This document shows positions 36,608 to 46,445 of a stretch of DNA of 64,000 bases, one piece after another (positions within the stretch are counted from its first letter, which is position 1; the number at the start of each line of letters is the position of its first letter). A program made the translations under genes and the position numbers. The notes beneath the pieces were generated by a model. It was not told the DNA's origin. It did no database searches and was given only the letters and a program-made list of their open reading frames with translations. Source of the stretch: Jejubacter calystegiae (GTDB lineage: Bacteria > Pseudomonadota > Gammaproteobacteria > Enterobacterales > Enterobacteriaceae); the NCBI RefSeq assembly GCF_005671395.1, contig NZ_CP040428.1, positions 124,001 to 188,000 on the forward strand, in the 5' to 3' direction.

Positions 36608-38762
36608 TATCGCCTCCCGCCGGGGCCGCTGCCCGGTTAAGCACCTGTTCTTTCGGCATATCCATCACCAGTTGCCCCTCTTTGAGTACCAGCACTCTGT
36701 CTACCAGCGCCATTACCGCGGTGCGGTGAGTCGCCACCACCAGGGTGCGTCCTCCCAGCCAGCGTTCAAGACGTTGCAGGAAGTCGCGTTCAGTGTGTTC
36801 ATCCAGCGCCGCGGTGGGCTCATCCAGCAGCACAATATTGGGATCGCGTAGCAGCATTCGCGCCAGTAGAATGGCCTGGCGCTGGCCGCCCGACAGACCG
36901 CTGCCCCCCTCCATCACCAGATGGTCGAGCCCCAACGGCAGACGGCGGATAAAGTCCGCGCCGCCGCACACCTCCAGCGCCGCGAAAACCTCATCGTCTC
37001 TGGCATTCGGCGCCCCCAGAGTCAGGTTTTCGCGCAGCGTGCCGTGAAACAGTCGGGCGTTTTGGGTCAGCAGCCCGACGTTACGCCGCACATCCGCCAT
37101 ATCAATATGCCCCAGGCTCAGATTATCCAGAGTCAGTTCCCCTTCCATCAGAGGAATACCGCCAGCCAGCGCCTGTAGCAGGGTCGATTTTCCGGCGCCG
37201 TTGCGACCCAGTACGGCGATACGCTCACCGGCCTCGATCTCAAGCTTCGCGACCCGCAGCGGTACCTGGGGATCATCCTGGTGATAGCGGAACAGCGCAT
37301 TGCTGAAACGGTAGTTGCCGTGCAGCACCGGACTGGCGATACGCTGCTCATCCGGACCATTTTCCACCGGCAGACTCATAATGCTGTCCAGTCCGGCTTT
37401 GGCGGCCCGTGCCTGCTGCCAGCGCGCCAGAACGCCGCACAGCGCGGTCATGGGAGCCACCATGCGCGCAGAAAGCTGCGAAGCGGCCACCACCGCGCCG
37501 GTCGTGATGTCACCGTCGATCACCAACGGCGCTCCCAGCATGACCACGCCAGCATAGACCATGCCCTGAACGCTCATCCCCCAGGCGATTAGCCCCTGGG
37601 TCAGCTTACGGGTGCGAACCCCAGACTGGGCGGTGATCTGGATATAGCCATTCCACTGCTGCAAAAAGCGATTTTCCGCCTGCATCAGTTTAATGTCTTC
37701 CAGCCCCTGGATACTTTCGACCAGCACGGCGTTACGCAGGGTCGATTCCTGCACGTTCTGACGGGCCAGATGAGCCAGCTTTTTTTGCAGCATCAGACCC
37801 GGTGCCAGCATCAGGATCGCCGCCAGCGGCGCAATCCAGGCCAGTTGAGGCGCAATAACGCAAAGGACCACCAGAAACAGCAGGAAGAAGGGCAAATCCA
37901 CCACGGCGGAAACGGTGGACGAGGTCACCATTTCACGAATCTGCTCCAGCTCGCGCAGTTGGGAGATAAAACTACCAGTAGAACGTGGCACCGCACTGTT
38001 GCGCAGTCGCAGGGCATGGCCAAACACCCGGTCGGAAATACGAATATCCGCCTGTTTGCCCAGTATGTCGGTAATGTGGCCACGCATCAGCCGTAGCGCG
38101 AAGGCAAACAGCACCGCAATCAGCACTCCAAACGCCAGAACGTACAGCGTGGGGTACGACTGAGCCGGAATGACCCGATCGTAAACCTGCATCGAAAAAA
38201 TAATGCCCGCCATCGACAGCAGATTGATAAACAGCGAAGCCAGCATCACATGGCCGTAAGGGCGCAGTTTCTGTATCGCAAGCTTACGCAGCCAGTCTGG
38301 CCGGAAAGCCTCCAGATAGCGGCTGGCACGGGGATCCCGCGCCTGGGCCGACGGGCGTAGCGCCACCACCAGACAGATTTCCGACAGCAGGTCCTGAAGC
38401 GGGTAGCGATTAATGAGCTCTTCATCGCGCGTCAGGCTGACCGCCACCTGGTCCTCGCCGTCAAAGCTGAGTATGACGCCAATCTGACCGTCGCGCAGTT
38501 GGACTGCCAGCGGCAATTGCCAGCGTGAAATCTGCCCGATCTCTTCGTTCAGAATTCGCGCCTGTAGCCCGGCCTGGCGTCCCAGGTTTTTCAGTACCTG
38601 CGCCAGAGGCTGTTCGCTCTGCCAGTTAGCGGCCGCCTGCAAACTGCCCGCGGAGTATGTAATACGATAATGACGGGCCACCTGGGCGATAACCCGCTGC
38701 CAGTCGGCAATATCTTGCGCCGTTGGCGTTTCTACGTGCGGCGCTGGAAGGATGTCACTCAT
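36588..38762 (-). CDS. Type I secretion ABC transporter (LapB/RtxB type)
   Basis: Inner-membrane exporter of 724 residues. The first ~145 residues form a C39-like domain without the catalytic cysteine (no Q-x-D/E-C motif), as in exporters of RTX and large adhesin substrates. About six transmembrane helices lie at 165-430. The nucleotide-binding domain has Walker A GRNGAGKSTLL, signature LSGGQRQAILLARMLL, Walker B NIVLLDEPTAALD and the H-loop VATHR. It recognises C-terminal signals, and the last ~130 residues of the neighbouring adhesin fit this. The start overlaps the stop of the TolC-like gene by four bases (ATGA). Confidence 0.93.
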   Translation of the reverse strand: MSDILPAPHVETPTAQDIADWQRVIAQVARHYRITYSAGSLQAAANWQSEQPLAQVLKNLGRQAGLQARILNEEIGQISRWQLPLAVQLRDGQIGVILSFDGEDQVAVSLTRDEELINRYPLQDLLSEICLVVALRPSAQARDPRASRYLEAFRPDWLRKLAIQKLRPYGHVMLASLFINLLSMAGIIFSMQVYDRVIPAQSYPTLYVLAFGVLIAVLFAFALRLMRGHITDILGKQADIRISDRVFGHALRLRNSAVPRSTGSFISQLRELEQIREMVTSSTVSAVVDLPFFLLFLVVLCVIAPQLAWIAPLAAILMLAPGLMLQKKLAHLARQNVQESTLRNAVLVESIQGLEDIKLMQAENRFLQQWNGYIQITAQSGVRTRKLTQGLIAWGMSVQGMVYAGVVMLGAPLVIDGDITTGAVVAASQLSARMVAPMTALCGVLARWQQARAAKAGLDSIMSLPVENGPDEQRIASPVLHGNYRFSNALFRYHQDDPQVPLRVAKLEIEAGERIAVLGRNGAGKSTLLQALAGGIPLMEGELTLDNLSLGHIDMADVRRNVGLLTQNARLFHGTLRENLTLGAPNARDDEVFAALEVCGGADFIRRLPLGLDHLVMEGGSGLSGGQRQAILLARMLLRDPNIVLLDEPTAALDEHTERDFLQRLERWLGGRTLVVATHRTAVMALVDRVLVLKEGQLVMDMPKEQVLNRAAAPAGGDNEKQSA

Positions 38763-40174
38763 GAACGGATCTCCACGCCCTGGATGGCTTGTTTATCAAG
38801 AGAGAAGGCGCTACGGGTGCGCCCGGTGCTGTACAGGCAGTCGAGTTGCAGGCTTCTGAGCTGACTTCGGGTTTGCTGTTCCACGAAGCGCGACTGGAAG
38901 ATCTCCTGCTCAATGTTGAGCACATCCAGTAGCGGGCGGGTGCCCAATTCAAGGTATTGCTGCTGATACAGGGTGCGGGTCTTCTCGCTCAGCGCCTGTT
39001 GGCGGGCCTGAATCAATAGCGCCTGCTGCAGACTGACCGCTTCGTTGCTGGCCTCGCTCAGTTGCTGGCGAACCTCTAACTGCGCGGTTCTTACCGCCGC
39101 CGTCGCCGCCGCCACGCTGTGCTGCGCCGCATCGCGACTGGCGGTTAGCGCTCCCCCCTGATACAGCGGCATCTGCACCCGGACCCAGGCAGAATACTGG
39201 GTCCGATCCAGGGTCTGACTGTTGGCATAGCGATCGTTCAGGTAGTGGGTAACTTCAGGTTCCAGAGAAATGGTGGGCAGCAGTTGGGCGTTCGCGCTAT
39301 CCAGCTGCGCCACGGCCTGATTCATTTGGGCATGGGCTGCCAGCACTTGCGGTACCAGTTGGTCGTCGATATGCGATACCTGGCAGGCGCCATCCATCTG
39401 ACGCGGGAAAACGTCACTGACTGATTGAGTCTGTTCCCACCCCAGATAAGTGGAGAGCGTGGCCCGCCAGCGTTCAAGGCTGGCCTGATACTGGGTCAGC
39501 GTCGCTCTGGCACCTTCGATACGTGCTTCGGTCTGCACCACATCCGACAGCGAACTGGCGCCTTCGCTATTGCGCTGACGCGCCAGCACGCCGATTTTAT
39601 CCAGTGCCGCCAGTTGTTCCTGCGCAATGGCTACCAGCCGTTGATAGCCCTGAACCTGAACCAGCGCCGCACCGGCGTCGTGGGCGATTTTATCAATGCT
39701 CAGCAGCACCATAGCCTGCTGCTGCGCCACGGCGGCGTTCGCTTCGCGCACCGAGCTGTCGACTTTGCCGAAGTCGTACAGCATTTGTGAAATGGATAAT
39801 ACCAGCGACGGACTATAGCCATGATCGGTATAGGTATTGGTCACGCCGTTATTAAATCCCCCGTTGACCTGGGGATAATATTTCGCGCGTGCCACATCGA
39901 CTTTCGCCGCCTGGGTAAAAAGTTTATTAATTTCTTCACTAATATCCGGATACCACTGAACGGCGCGATGTACCGCAGCGTTAATATCCAGCGGCGTGGA
40001 AGGCTGATGGCGCAGAGGCTCCATCACCTGGCCTGTTAATGCAGGTAGTTGCTGTGCCTTTAATTGCTGGGGGTCAATCGTTCGAATGTCGTCCGATTCA
40101 GATGCGGCATAGCATGGCATCATTCCCATTAGCAGGCAGACGATCCCCACATGGCAATAGCGATGTATTCCCAT
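38759..40174 (-). CDS. TolC-family outer-membrane channel for type I secretion
   Basis: Outer-membrane factor of 471 residues, with a signal peptide ending near CYAAS (about residue 24). The protein shows the two repeated alpha-helical/beta-strand halves of TolC proteins, e.g. ARAKYYPQVNGGFNNGVTNT and AQLLPTISLEPEVTHYL, and LNIEQEIFQSRFVEQQTRSQL near the end. It belongs to the LapE/AggA branch by context. The ATG at 40174 follows GGGAAG directly; an earlier TTG (40186) is in frame but unlikely. It carries on the transcript after the adhesin gene. Confidence 0.9.
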   Translation of the reverse strand: MGIHRYCHVGIVCLLMGMMPCYAASESDDIRTIDPQQLKAQQLPALTGQVMEPLRHQPSTPLDINAAVHRAVQWYPDISEEINKLFTQAAKVDVARAKYYPQVNGGFNNGVTNTYTDHGYSPSLVLSISQMLYDFGKVDSSVREANAAVAQQQAMVLLSIDKIAHDAGAALVQVQGYQRLVAIAQEQLAALDKIGVLARQRNSEGASSLSDVVQTEARIEGARATLTQYQASLERWRATLSTYLGWEQTQSVSDVFPRQMDGACQVSHIDDQLVPQVLAAHAQMNQAVAQLDSANAQLLPTISLEPEVTHYLNDRYANSQTLDRTQYSAWVRVQMPLYQGGALTASRDAAQHSVAAATAAVRTAQLEVRQQLSEASNEAVSLQQALLIQARQQALSEKTRTLYQQQYLELGTRPLLDVLNIEQEIFQSRFVEQQTRSQLRSLQLDCLYSTGRTRSAFSLDKQAIQGVEIRS

Positions 40175-40238
40175 ATTACTTCCCAAAAATTCAGTTTTAT
40201 TATGATTAGCGCGATAAATAATCGTTATTTTCTCCGCC

Positions 40239-40286
40239 GGTATCGTTATTCAATCCGATACCTGGCGGGCACATCCCTGTGCCGCC
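40239..40286 (-). promoter_or_regulatory. Two tandem hairpins between adhesin and secretion genes
   Basis: On the minus strand the first stem-loop pairs GGCGGCACA with TGTGCCCGCC (one bulge) starting ten bases past the adhesin stop. The second pairs GGTATCG with CGATACC. Neither is followed by a T-run. The pair could protect the 3' end of the adhesin message or partly terminate transcription, giving more adhesin than exporter. This is inference from structure and position. Confidence 0.5.
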
Positions 40287-40295
40287 TGTTTTCCG

Positions 40296-43200
40296 TTACA
40301 CGTTATCCTGACTGTTGTGCTGTAGCAGTTCGTCCAGCGTGACTTCTGCCCCTTCCAGGGTAATCAGTTCCGTGGACTGGTACTGCGAACCGCTACCGTC
40401 TCTGTCGATTGAAATAACGGTGTTTCCGTCTTCCGTATGCTCCACCGACAGATACTGGCCGAAGGTATCGCTACTGCCATCCCAGTCGGTAAGCAGTCCG
40501 GCGACGTCTACGCCATCGCCATCGGCGGTGGAGAAGTCGCTCCAGACATTGTCGCTACCGTTACCGCCGGTGCTGTCCTGTGCATCCAGCAGGTTAAAGA
40601 TGACCGTATCGGCCCCCGCCCCCAGCGTATAGGTATCGTCATAGGCGGTACTGGTGACCGTATCGCCCTGACTGCTACCACTCAGCATCGGATGCAGATC
40701 GACCGTCAGCGTCGCACTGGCGCTGGCGTTATCTGCGGTCTTCAACTGATAGTCAAAGGTCTCCTTCTGGGTGATGGACGTGATATCAACATCGCCATTC
40801 AGGCTGTAGCTGTAGTGACCGTCGCCATAAATGGTGAGGGCGCCGTACTTGCCTGCCAGGGTTGCCGGCTGCTCATCGTACTGATTGAGCGTGACCGACT
40901 GCTGGTCGTTACTGACGATAAGCTGCGTGTTAATATCAAGGGTTTCATCCGCCGCGCCATCGGCATCGCTGCCATCCAGGATGTTGCCCGTGACGGTCAC
41001 GGCTTCACCGGTATGGAACTCATCCAGTGTGATTTCGGTGCCTGAAAGCGAGGCATCAACCGATACCGTTGGCCGTGAAATCACCGTTCCCGCCGCATCG
41101 GAGATGCTGGTGACGTGCAGAACATAATCCCCCCCTGCCAACACCAGGGAGCCCAGGCTTATCGCCTCCGGCGACGCATTGCTGTTGGTTATCAGGGGCG
41201 AGCTACTGCTTGCCACCACTTCGCCTGCCGCATTGGTAATGGTGTAGCTAATGGTCAGCCCCACGCTGCCCAACAGCAGGCTATCGTCCAGGGCGTACTG
41301 CAACGAGATCCCCGTCAGGACATGGCCTTCATCCACGTGGAAAGCGCCCTGGGCGTTCTGCGTGACGCTGCTGCTGCCGGTGGTCCAGTCGGCGCTAGCC
41401 AGGTTTACCTGACTAAACGCAGCGCTAACGTTGGCCGCAGCCGCCTCCAGCGCCACCGTATCATCAACGGCGGTAAGCTGAGGCTGGGTCAGGTTAACGG
41501 TCAGGGTCGCGGTGGACTGAGTCCCCTGCGGTCCGGTAACCGTATAGCTAAAGCGTTCGCTCGCTCCGACGTTCGCCGCTTCCTGGCCGCCATACAGGGT
41601 ATAGGTGTAGTTCCCCTGATTATCGATGGTCAGTTCGCCATACAGACCGGCAATGGTGGTCGTCCCGTCGCTGGCGATGGTGACGCCGTTAACGCTACTA
41701 ATCACACTGCCTTCAGGCACCGTATCGGCCCCGTCCCCTTCGTTTACCACGTTGCCCGTGACGCTGACGTTATCGGTGGATACCGAGTGGGTCACATCGG
41801 ACAGCACTTTCAGGGTATATCCCGTCGCCACTGAAAGACCGCTGGTAGCATTGAGCAGGAACAGGTAGTTACCTTCCGTCAGAGTGATCGGCAGTTCATC
41901 CGAAACGCCGCCCAGCAGGACTATCCGATACCAGTCCTCCACTCGCTGCATGACCTGATACTGGCCGCTCTGTTCATCGTATTTGTAGATGTACAGATCG
42001 AACGAGGTTCCTATCGCAATGCCACCGGCATTGGCCTGCAGGTTCAGGTTGCGTACTTCATCCGCCCCTACAGAGAAGGTTGCCTGGTTATTGATATCGA
42101 TCAGGCTGAGATCCAGGATATCGCCCAGTCCCAGGTTCAGCAGCACAAAGCCAGTCTTCGAACTTTCACCGTTATCGGTTTCCTGATAGACAGTTTCGAC
42201 ATCCAGCGTGACCCGATCGTCAACGGCCGTTACCACTTCGTCGCTGCCACCCGGCGGCGTCAGCGCTATGGCCAGGTTCGCACTGGAGCTTTGCGTTCCG
42301 TCGCTCAGGGTGTAGGTGAAGGTTTCGGTTTTACCCTGTACCGAAGTCGAGGTATCCAGCAGCGTGTAGGTCCAGCTACCGTCGGCAAACAGCGTTAGCG
42401 ATCCATATTCGCCGTCAATGGTCACCCCTTCGCCGCTGGCGGGAACCTCAACGACCGTACCATCGCTATTGGTGACCTGGCTGACCAGCGTGCCTGCCGT
42501 TACGCTATCGCTACCGTGAACGCCATCATCATCGGTAATCAGGTTACCGCTGGCCGTACCGCTAACGCCCGGCCCGGTATCGGTGACATCAACCGCGACG
42601 GTGGTGGTGGAAAGCAGCCCCAGCAGCGCGTTATCACTGAGCGCTGTGACGCGATACTGTCCGGGTTCCAGGTTATCCAGGGTCAACGAAACGGTGTCGC
42701 CACCGATAATGGAGATAAGCGACGGATCGCTGGAGCTATCTGCCACGGTGACCCAGGTTTCGCTGCTGGCATCCCAACGCTGCACCGCCACATCCAGATC
42801 GCTGATGGCGGAAAGTAACGAACGACCAGTGACTGTCACATCGATACTGGCGCTGTGCCCTTCCTCGACGGTGAAGCCGGTAACGGCATTACCGCTGCCC
42901 AGATTAATTAATCCGCCCAGAAGACCGATAAAGATGCTACCGGTATCCGAATGGCTGCTGGTGGTCTGGGTTGTGGTGGACGTCAGCTCCAGTTGGATTG
43001 CATCGTCTCTGGCCTGGAGATCGGAATCGCTGTCAGAATCCGAATCGCTGTCAGAGTCCGAGTCGCTGTCAGAATCGGAATCGCTGTCGGAGTCTGAATC
43101 GCTGTCTGAATCCGAGTCGCTGTCGGAGTCCGAATCGCTGTCTGAATCGGAATCACTGTCAGAGTCAGAATCGCTGTCGGAATCCGAGTCGCTGTCAGAG

Positions 43201-46200
43201 TCCGAGTCGCTGTCGGAGTCAGCATCGCTGTCTGAATCCGAATCGCTGTCTGAATCCGAATCGCTGTCGGAGTCCGAGTCACTGTCGGAGTCCGAGTCAC
43301 TGTCAGAATCGGAATCGCTGTCGGAGTCGGAATCGCTGTCTGAATCCGAGTCGCTGTCGGAGTCCGAATCGCTGTCTGAATCGGAATCACTGTCAGAGTC
43401 GGAATCGCTGTCAGAGTCAGAATCGCTGTCAGAGTCAGAATCGCTGTCGGAATCCGAGTCGCTGTCAGAGTCCGAGTCGCTGTCTGAATCGGAATCGCTG
43501 TCCGAATCCGAGTCGCTGTCGGAGTCGGCATCACTGTCGGAGTCTGAGTCGCTGTCCGAATCGGAATCACTGTCCGAATCCGAATCGCTGTCAGAATCGG
43601 AATCGCTGTCGGAGTCTGAATCGCTGTCTGAGTCTGAATCGCTGTCAGAGTCCGAATCGCTGTCAGAGTCCGAATCGCTGTCAGAATCGGAATCGCTGTC
43701 GGAATCCGAGTCACTGTCAGAATCTGAGTCACTGTCAGAGTCAGAATCACTGTCAGAGTCCGAATCACTGTCAGAGTCCGAATCGCTGTCCGAATCGGAA
43801 TCGCTGTCGGAATCGGAGTCACTGTCCGAATCGGAGTCGCTGTCGGAATCCGAATCCGAGTCGCTGTCCGAATCGGAATCACTGTCAGCGTCAGCGTCGC
43901 TGTCGGAATCAGAGTCGCTGTCGGCGTCAGAATCACTGTCGGAGTCAGCATCGCTGTCAGAGTCTGAGTCGCTGTCGGAGTCAGCATCGCTGTCGGAGTC
44001 CGAGTCGCTGTCAGAGTCTGAATCGCTGTCGGAGTCAGCATCGCTGTCAGAGTCCGAGTCGCTGTCGGAGTCTGAGTCGCTGTCAGAGTCGGAATCACTG
44101 TCGGAGTCCGAGTCGCTGTCAGAGTCTGAGTCGCTGTCGGAGTCAGCATCGCTGTCAGAGTCCGAGTCGCTGTCGGAGTCGGAGTCGGAGTCACTGTCAG
44201 AATCGGAATCGCTGTCAGAGTCGGAATCACTGTCGGAATCCGAGTCGCTGTCAGAGTCCGAGTCGCTGTCGGAGTCAGCATCGCTGTCTGAATCGGAATC
44301 GCTGTCCGAATCCGAGTCGCTGTCGGAGTCGGCATCACTGTCGGAGTCTGAGTCGCTGTCCGAATCGGAATCACTGTCCGAATCCGAATCGCTGTCAGAA
44401 TCGGAATCGCTGTCGGAGTCTGAATCGCTGTCAGAGTCCGAATCGCTGTCGGAATCGGAATCACTGTCAGAGTCCGAATCGCTGTCGGAATCGGAATCAC
44501 TGTCAGAATCGGAATCGCTGTCGGAGTCCGAATCGCTGTCGGAATCGGAATCACTGTCAGAGTCAGAATCGCTGTCGGAGTCTGAATCGCTGTCGGAATC
44601 CGAGTCGCTGTCGGAGTCGGAATCGCTGTCGGAGTCGGAATCGCTGTCGGAGTCTGAGTCGCTGTCGGAGTCGGAATCGCTGTCGGAGTCTGAGTCGCTG
44701 TCGGAGTCCGAATCGCTGTCGGAGTCCGAATCGCTGTCGGAGTCCGAATCGCTGTCAGAGTCAGAATCGCTGTCTGAATCGGAATCACTATCAGAGTCAG
44801 AGTCGCTGTCGGAGTCGGAATCGCTGTCAGAATCCGAGTCGCTGTCGGAGTCGGAATCGCTGTCGGAGTCGGAATCGCTATCGGAATCCGAGTCGCTGTC
44901 AGAATCGGAATCGCTGTCAGAGTCCGAATCGCTGTCGGAATCGGAATCACTGTCAGAGTCCGAATCGCTGTCGGAATCCGAATCACTGTCAGAATCTGAG
45001 TCACTGTCCGAGTCAGAGTCACTGTCAGAGTCCGAGTCGCTGTCAGAATCAGCGTCAGAGTCTGAACCGCCGCCAGCTCCCTGTCCTTGTACATTCACGG
45101 AAAAATCCGGGGAACGGGCGCTTACGTTCCCTACCGCATCGGTGACAACCGTCGAGAAATGATGAGAACCCTTTGTCAGTTCAGAAGGGAAGGTAAAACT
45201 CCAGTTGCCATGGCTATCCGTAATCGCTTTGCCAATTAGCGTATCGCCATCATAAACAGAGATGGTACTTCCGGGCTCCGCATTACCACGTAAAGTGGGA
45301 CGCGTATCGTTAACGGTTCCGCCGTTGGAAATAATCTTGATATCTTTGCCGGAATCATCGATCAGCTCCAGATTGGTGACGGCGGCAACCTGAGTATCCA
45401 CGGTCACGACGAGCTCCGTCGAACGCTCACTCACGTTTCCGGCTTTATCCGTGACGGTAATGCTCAGACTGTGCTGACCATCACCCAGCGATGTCGACGG
45501 CGTAAAGCGCCAGTTGCCATTGCTGTCCGCCGTGACGCTACCCAGCACTTTATCGCCATCATAAACGGTGACCAGGCTGCCCGCTTCCGCCGTTCCGCTC
45601 AACGCGGGCAGACTGTTACTGGTTGCACTCTCACCGCTAATGGTGCCGGCTTCAGGCGCGCTGGTATCCACTGTAATCGTAAATGTCGGGGAAGGATCGC
45701 TCACGTTCCCGGCACTGTCCGTTACCGTCACGCTCAGGCTGTGCTGACCATCACCCAGCGCCGTCGATGGTTTAAAACTCCAGTTACCATTGCTGTCAGC
45801 CGTGACGCTGCCCAATACCTTTTCACCATCATAGATAGTGACCAGACTGCCCGCTTCCGCCGTTCCGTTCAGGGTCGGGCGGGCATCGTTCGTGGCGCCG
45901 CCGCGGGTAATCTCCCCGGTAACGGGTTCCTGATTATCAACAACCTTCAGATCGTCGACGACGGCGGGCGTCGTATTATCATCCTCACCAGAATCCATTT
46001 CCGGGGGGACATAGCTATGATGATTATCGTCATCGTTATTCGCCCCCAGGAACATGGCGGCGATACCCAGAGCGCCCGCACCGGCCATGATAAAAGGCGC
46101 TGCGCTGATGCCTTCATCCTCTGCGGCCAGTGCGCTGATATCTTCTATGGGCTGGAAATGCGGTACGCTTTCCGGGTTTTGCACCCACCACAATGCGCCT

Positions 46201-46445
46201 TGCCCATCTTCCAGTACCAGCTTGCTGGTTTCCCCTTGCTCATTTGCGATAAAAAAGTTTTTTACCACGACTTTTTCGCCATTATTTAGCGAAATTGAGA
46301 GATCATTCCCCACCCTACTGGTACCCGCAATATCCTGCGGGTTTATTTTTAATTTCACAATGCCTGGTGAAGATAAATTAATCTCATTGCCGTTGGTAGC
46401 GCGCATGGCATTACCAGCAGCATCGGTGATTGCGATGTCTACCAT
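40296..46445 (-). CDS. Giant Ser-Asp repeat adhesin, type I secreted (BapA-like)
   Basis: Surface or secreted adhesin of 2,049 residues. The N-terminal BapA-prefix-like domain (about 1-115) ends in a Gly/Ala-rich hydrophobic helix ([18 protein letters not shown]). Three Ig-like repeats follow (about 165-455; [16 protein letters not shown] is a typical unit), then a ~680-residue Ser-Asp repeat (about 461-1141). The C-terminal third holds three bacterial Ig/VCBS-like modules ([18 protein letters not shown] and two like it). The last ~130 residues form a type I secretion signal region with [17 protein letters not shown]. The start at 46445 has GGAAG ahead; the ATG at 46457 does not. Exporter and glycosyltransferase genes follow on the same strand. 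No LapG-type TAAG site was seen. Confidence 0.88.
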   Translation of the reverse strand: MVDIAITDAAGNAMRATNGNEINLSSPGIVKLKINPQDIAGTSRVGNDLSISLNNGEKVVVKNFFIANEQGETSKLVLEDGQGALWWVQNPESVPHFQPIEDISALAAEDEGISAAPFIMAGAGALGIAAMFLGANNDDDNHHSYVPPEMDSGEDDNTTPAVVDDLKVVDNQEPVTGEITRGGATNDARPTLNGTAEAGSLVTIYDGEKVLGSVTADSNGNWSFKPSTALGDGQHSLSVTVTDSAGNVSDPSPTFTITVDTSAPEAGTISGESATSNSLPALSGTAEAGSLVTVYDGDKVLGSVTADSNGNWRFTPSTSLGDGQHSLSITVTDKAGNVSERSTELVVTVDTQVAAVTNLELIDDSGKDIKIISNGGTVNDTRPTLRGNAEPGSTISVYDGDTLIGKAITDSHGNWSFTFPSELTKGSHHFSTVVTDAVGNVSARSPDFSVNVQGQGAGGGSDSDADSDSDSDSDSDSDSDSDSDSDSDSDSDSDSDSDSDSDSDSDSDSDSDSDSDSDSDSDSDSDSDSDSDSDSDSDSDSDSDSDSDSDSDSDSDSDSDSDSDSDSDSDSDSDSDSDSDSDSDSDSDSDSDSDSDSDSDSDSDSDSDSDSDSDSDSDSDSDSDSDSDSDSDSDSDSDSDSDSDSDSDSDSDSDSDSDSDSDSDSDSDSDSDSDSDSDSDSDSDSDSDSDSDSDSDSDSDSDSDADSDSDSDSDSDSDSDSDADSDSDSDSDSDSDSDSDSDSDSDSDSDSDSDSDSDSDSDSDSDADSDSDSDSDSDSDSDSDSDSDSDSDSDSDSDSDSDADSDSDSDSDSDSDSDSDADSDSDSDSDSDADSDSDSDADSDSDSDSDADADSDSDSDSDSDSDSDSDSDSDSDSDSDSDSDSDSDSDSDSDSDSDSDSDSDSDSDSDSDSDSDSDSDSDSDSDSDSDSDSDSDSDSDSDSDSDSDSDSDSDSDSDSDSDSDSDSDSDSDADSDSDSDSDSDSDSDSDSDSDSDSDSDSDSDSDSDSDSDSDSDSDSDSDSDSDSDSDSDSDSDSDSDSDSDSDSDSDSDSDSDSDSDSDSDSDSDSDSDSDADSDSDSDSDSDSDSDSDSDSDSDSDSDSDSDSDSDSDSDSDSDSDSDSDSDSDSDSDSDSDSDSDSDLQARDDAIQLELTSTTTQTTSSHSDTGSIFIGLLGGLINLGSGNAVTGFTVEEGHSASIDVTVTGRSLLSAISDLDVAVQRWDASSETWVTVADSSSDPSLISIIGGDTVSLTLDNLEPGQYRVTALSDNALLGLLSTTTVAVDVTDTGPGVSGTASGNLITDDDGVHGSDSVTAGTLVSQVTNSDGTVVEVPASGEGVTIDGEYGSLTLFADGSWTYTLLDTSTSVQGKTETFTYTLSDGTQSSSANLAIALTPPGGSDEVVTAVDDRVTLDVETVYQETDNGESSKTGFVLLNLGLGDILDLSLIDINNQATFSVGADEVRNLNLQANAGGIAIGTSFDLYIYKYDEQSGQYQVMQRVEDWYRIVLLGGVSDELPITLTEGNYLFLLNATSGLSVATGYTLKVLSDVTHSVSTDNVSVTGNVVNEGDGADTVPEGSVISSVNGVTIASDGTTTIAGLYGELTIDNQGNYTYTLYGGQEAANVGASERFSYTVTGPQGTQSTATLTVNLTQPQLTAVDDTVALEAAAANVSAAFSQVNLASADWTTGSSSVTQNAQGAFHVDEGHVLTGISLQYALDDSLLLGSVGLTISYTITNAAGEVVASSSSPLITNSNASPEAISLGSLVLAGGDYVLHVTSISDAAGTVISRPTVSVDASLSGTEITLDEFHTGEAVTVTGNILDGSDADGAADETLDINTQLIVSNDQQSVTLNQYDEQPATLAGKYGALTIYGDGHYSYSLNGDVDITSITQKETFDYQLKTADNASASATLTVDLHPMLSGSSQGDTVTSTAYDDTYTLGAGADTVIFNLLDAQDSTGGNGSDNVWSDFSTADGDGVDVAGLLTDWDGSSDTFGQYLSVEHTEDGNTVISIDRDGSGSQYQSTELITLEGAEVTLDELLQHNSQDNV
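43021..45066 (-). repeat. 18-bp tandem repeat encoding Ser-Asp dipeptides
   Basis: About 2,046 bp made of degenerate 18-bp units. On the coding strand the usual unit is GACAGCGAYTCNGAYTCN, that is Asp-Ser three times, with AGC (sometimes AGT) at every third serine and TCN at the other two. Occasional units are longer by 6 bp (near 43,850 and 44,180). Scattered alanines arise from TCN-to-GCN changes. The phase is constant, so the tract grew by duplication of 18-bp units or multiples rather than of single Ser-Asp codon pairs. Confidence 0.9.

Noticed and set aside
43021..45066. Possible CRISPR array
   Set aside because: Regular repeats are present, but they are contiguous coding repeats without unique spacers, and no cas genes are near.
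42583..45162. Long open frames in other phases across the Ser-Asp tract (Ser-Glu rich on the plus strand, Arg/Cys/Asn rich, and Thr/Ile/Ala rich on the minus strand)
   Set aside because: An 18-bp repeat without stop codons is open in several frames automatically. Only the minus-strand frame has flanking domains, a start with a ribosome site and exporter genes behind it.
40296..46445. LapA-type proteolytic retention (LapG site) in the adhesin
   Set aside because: No TAAG-type cleavage site was seen in the N-terminal region, and no lapD/lapG genes occur in the window; the N terminus looks BapA-like.
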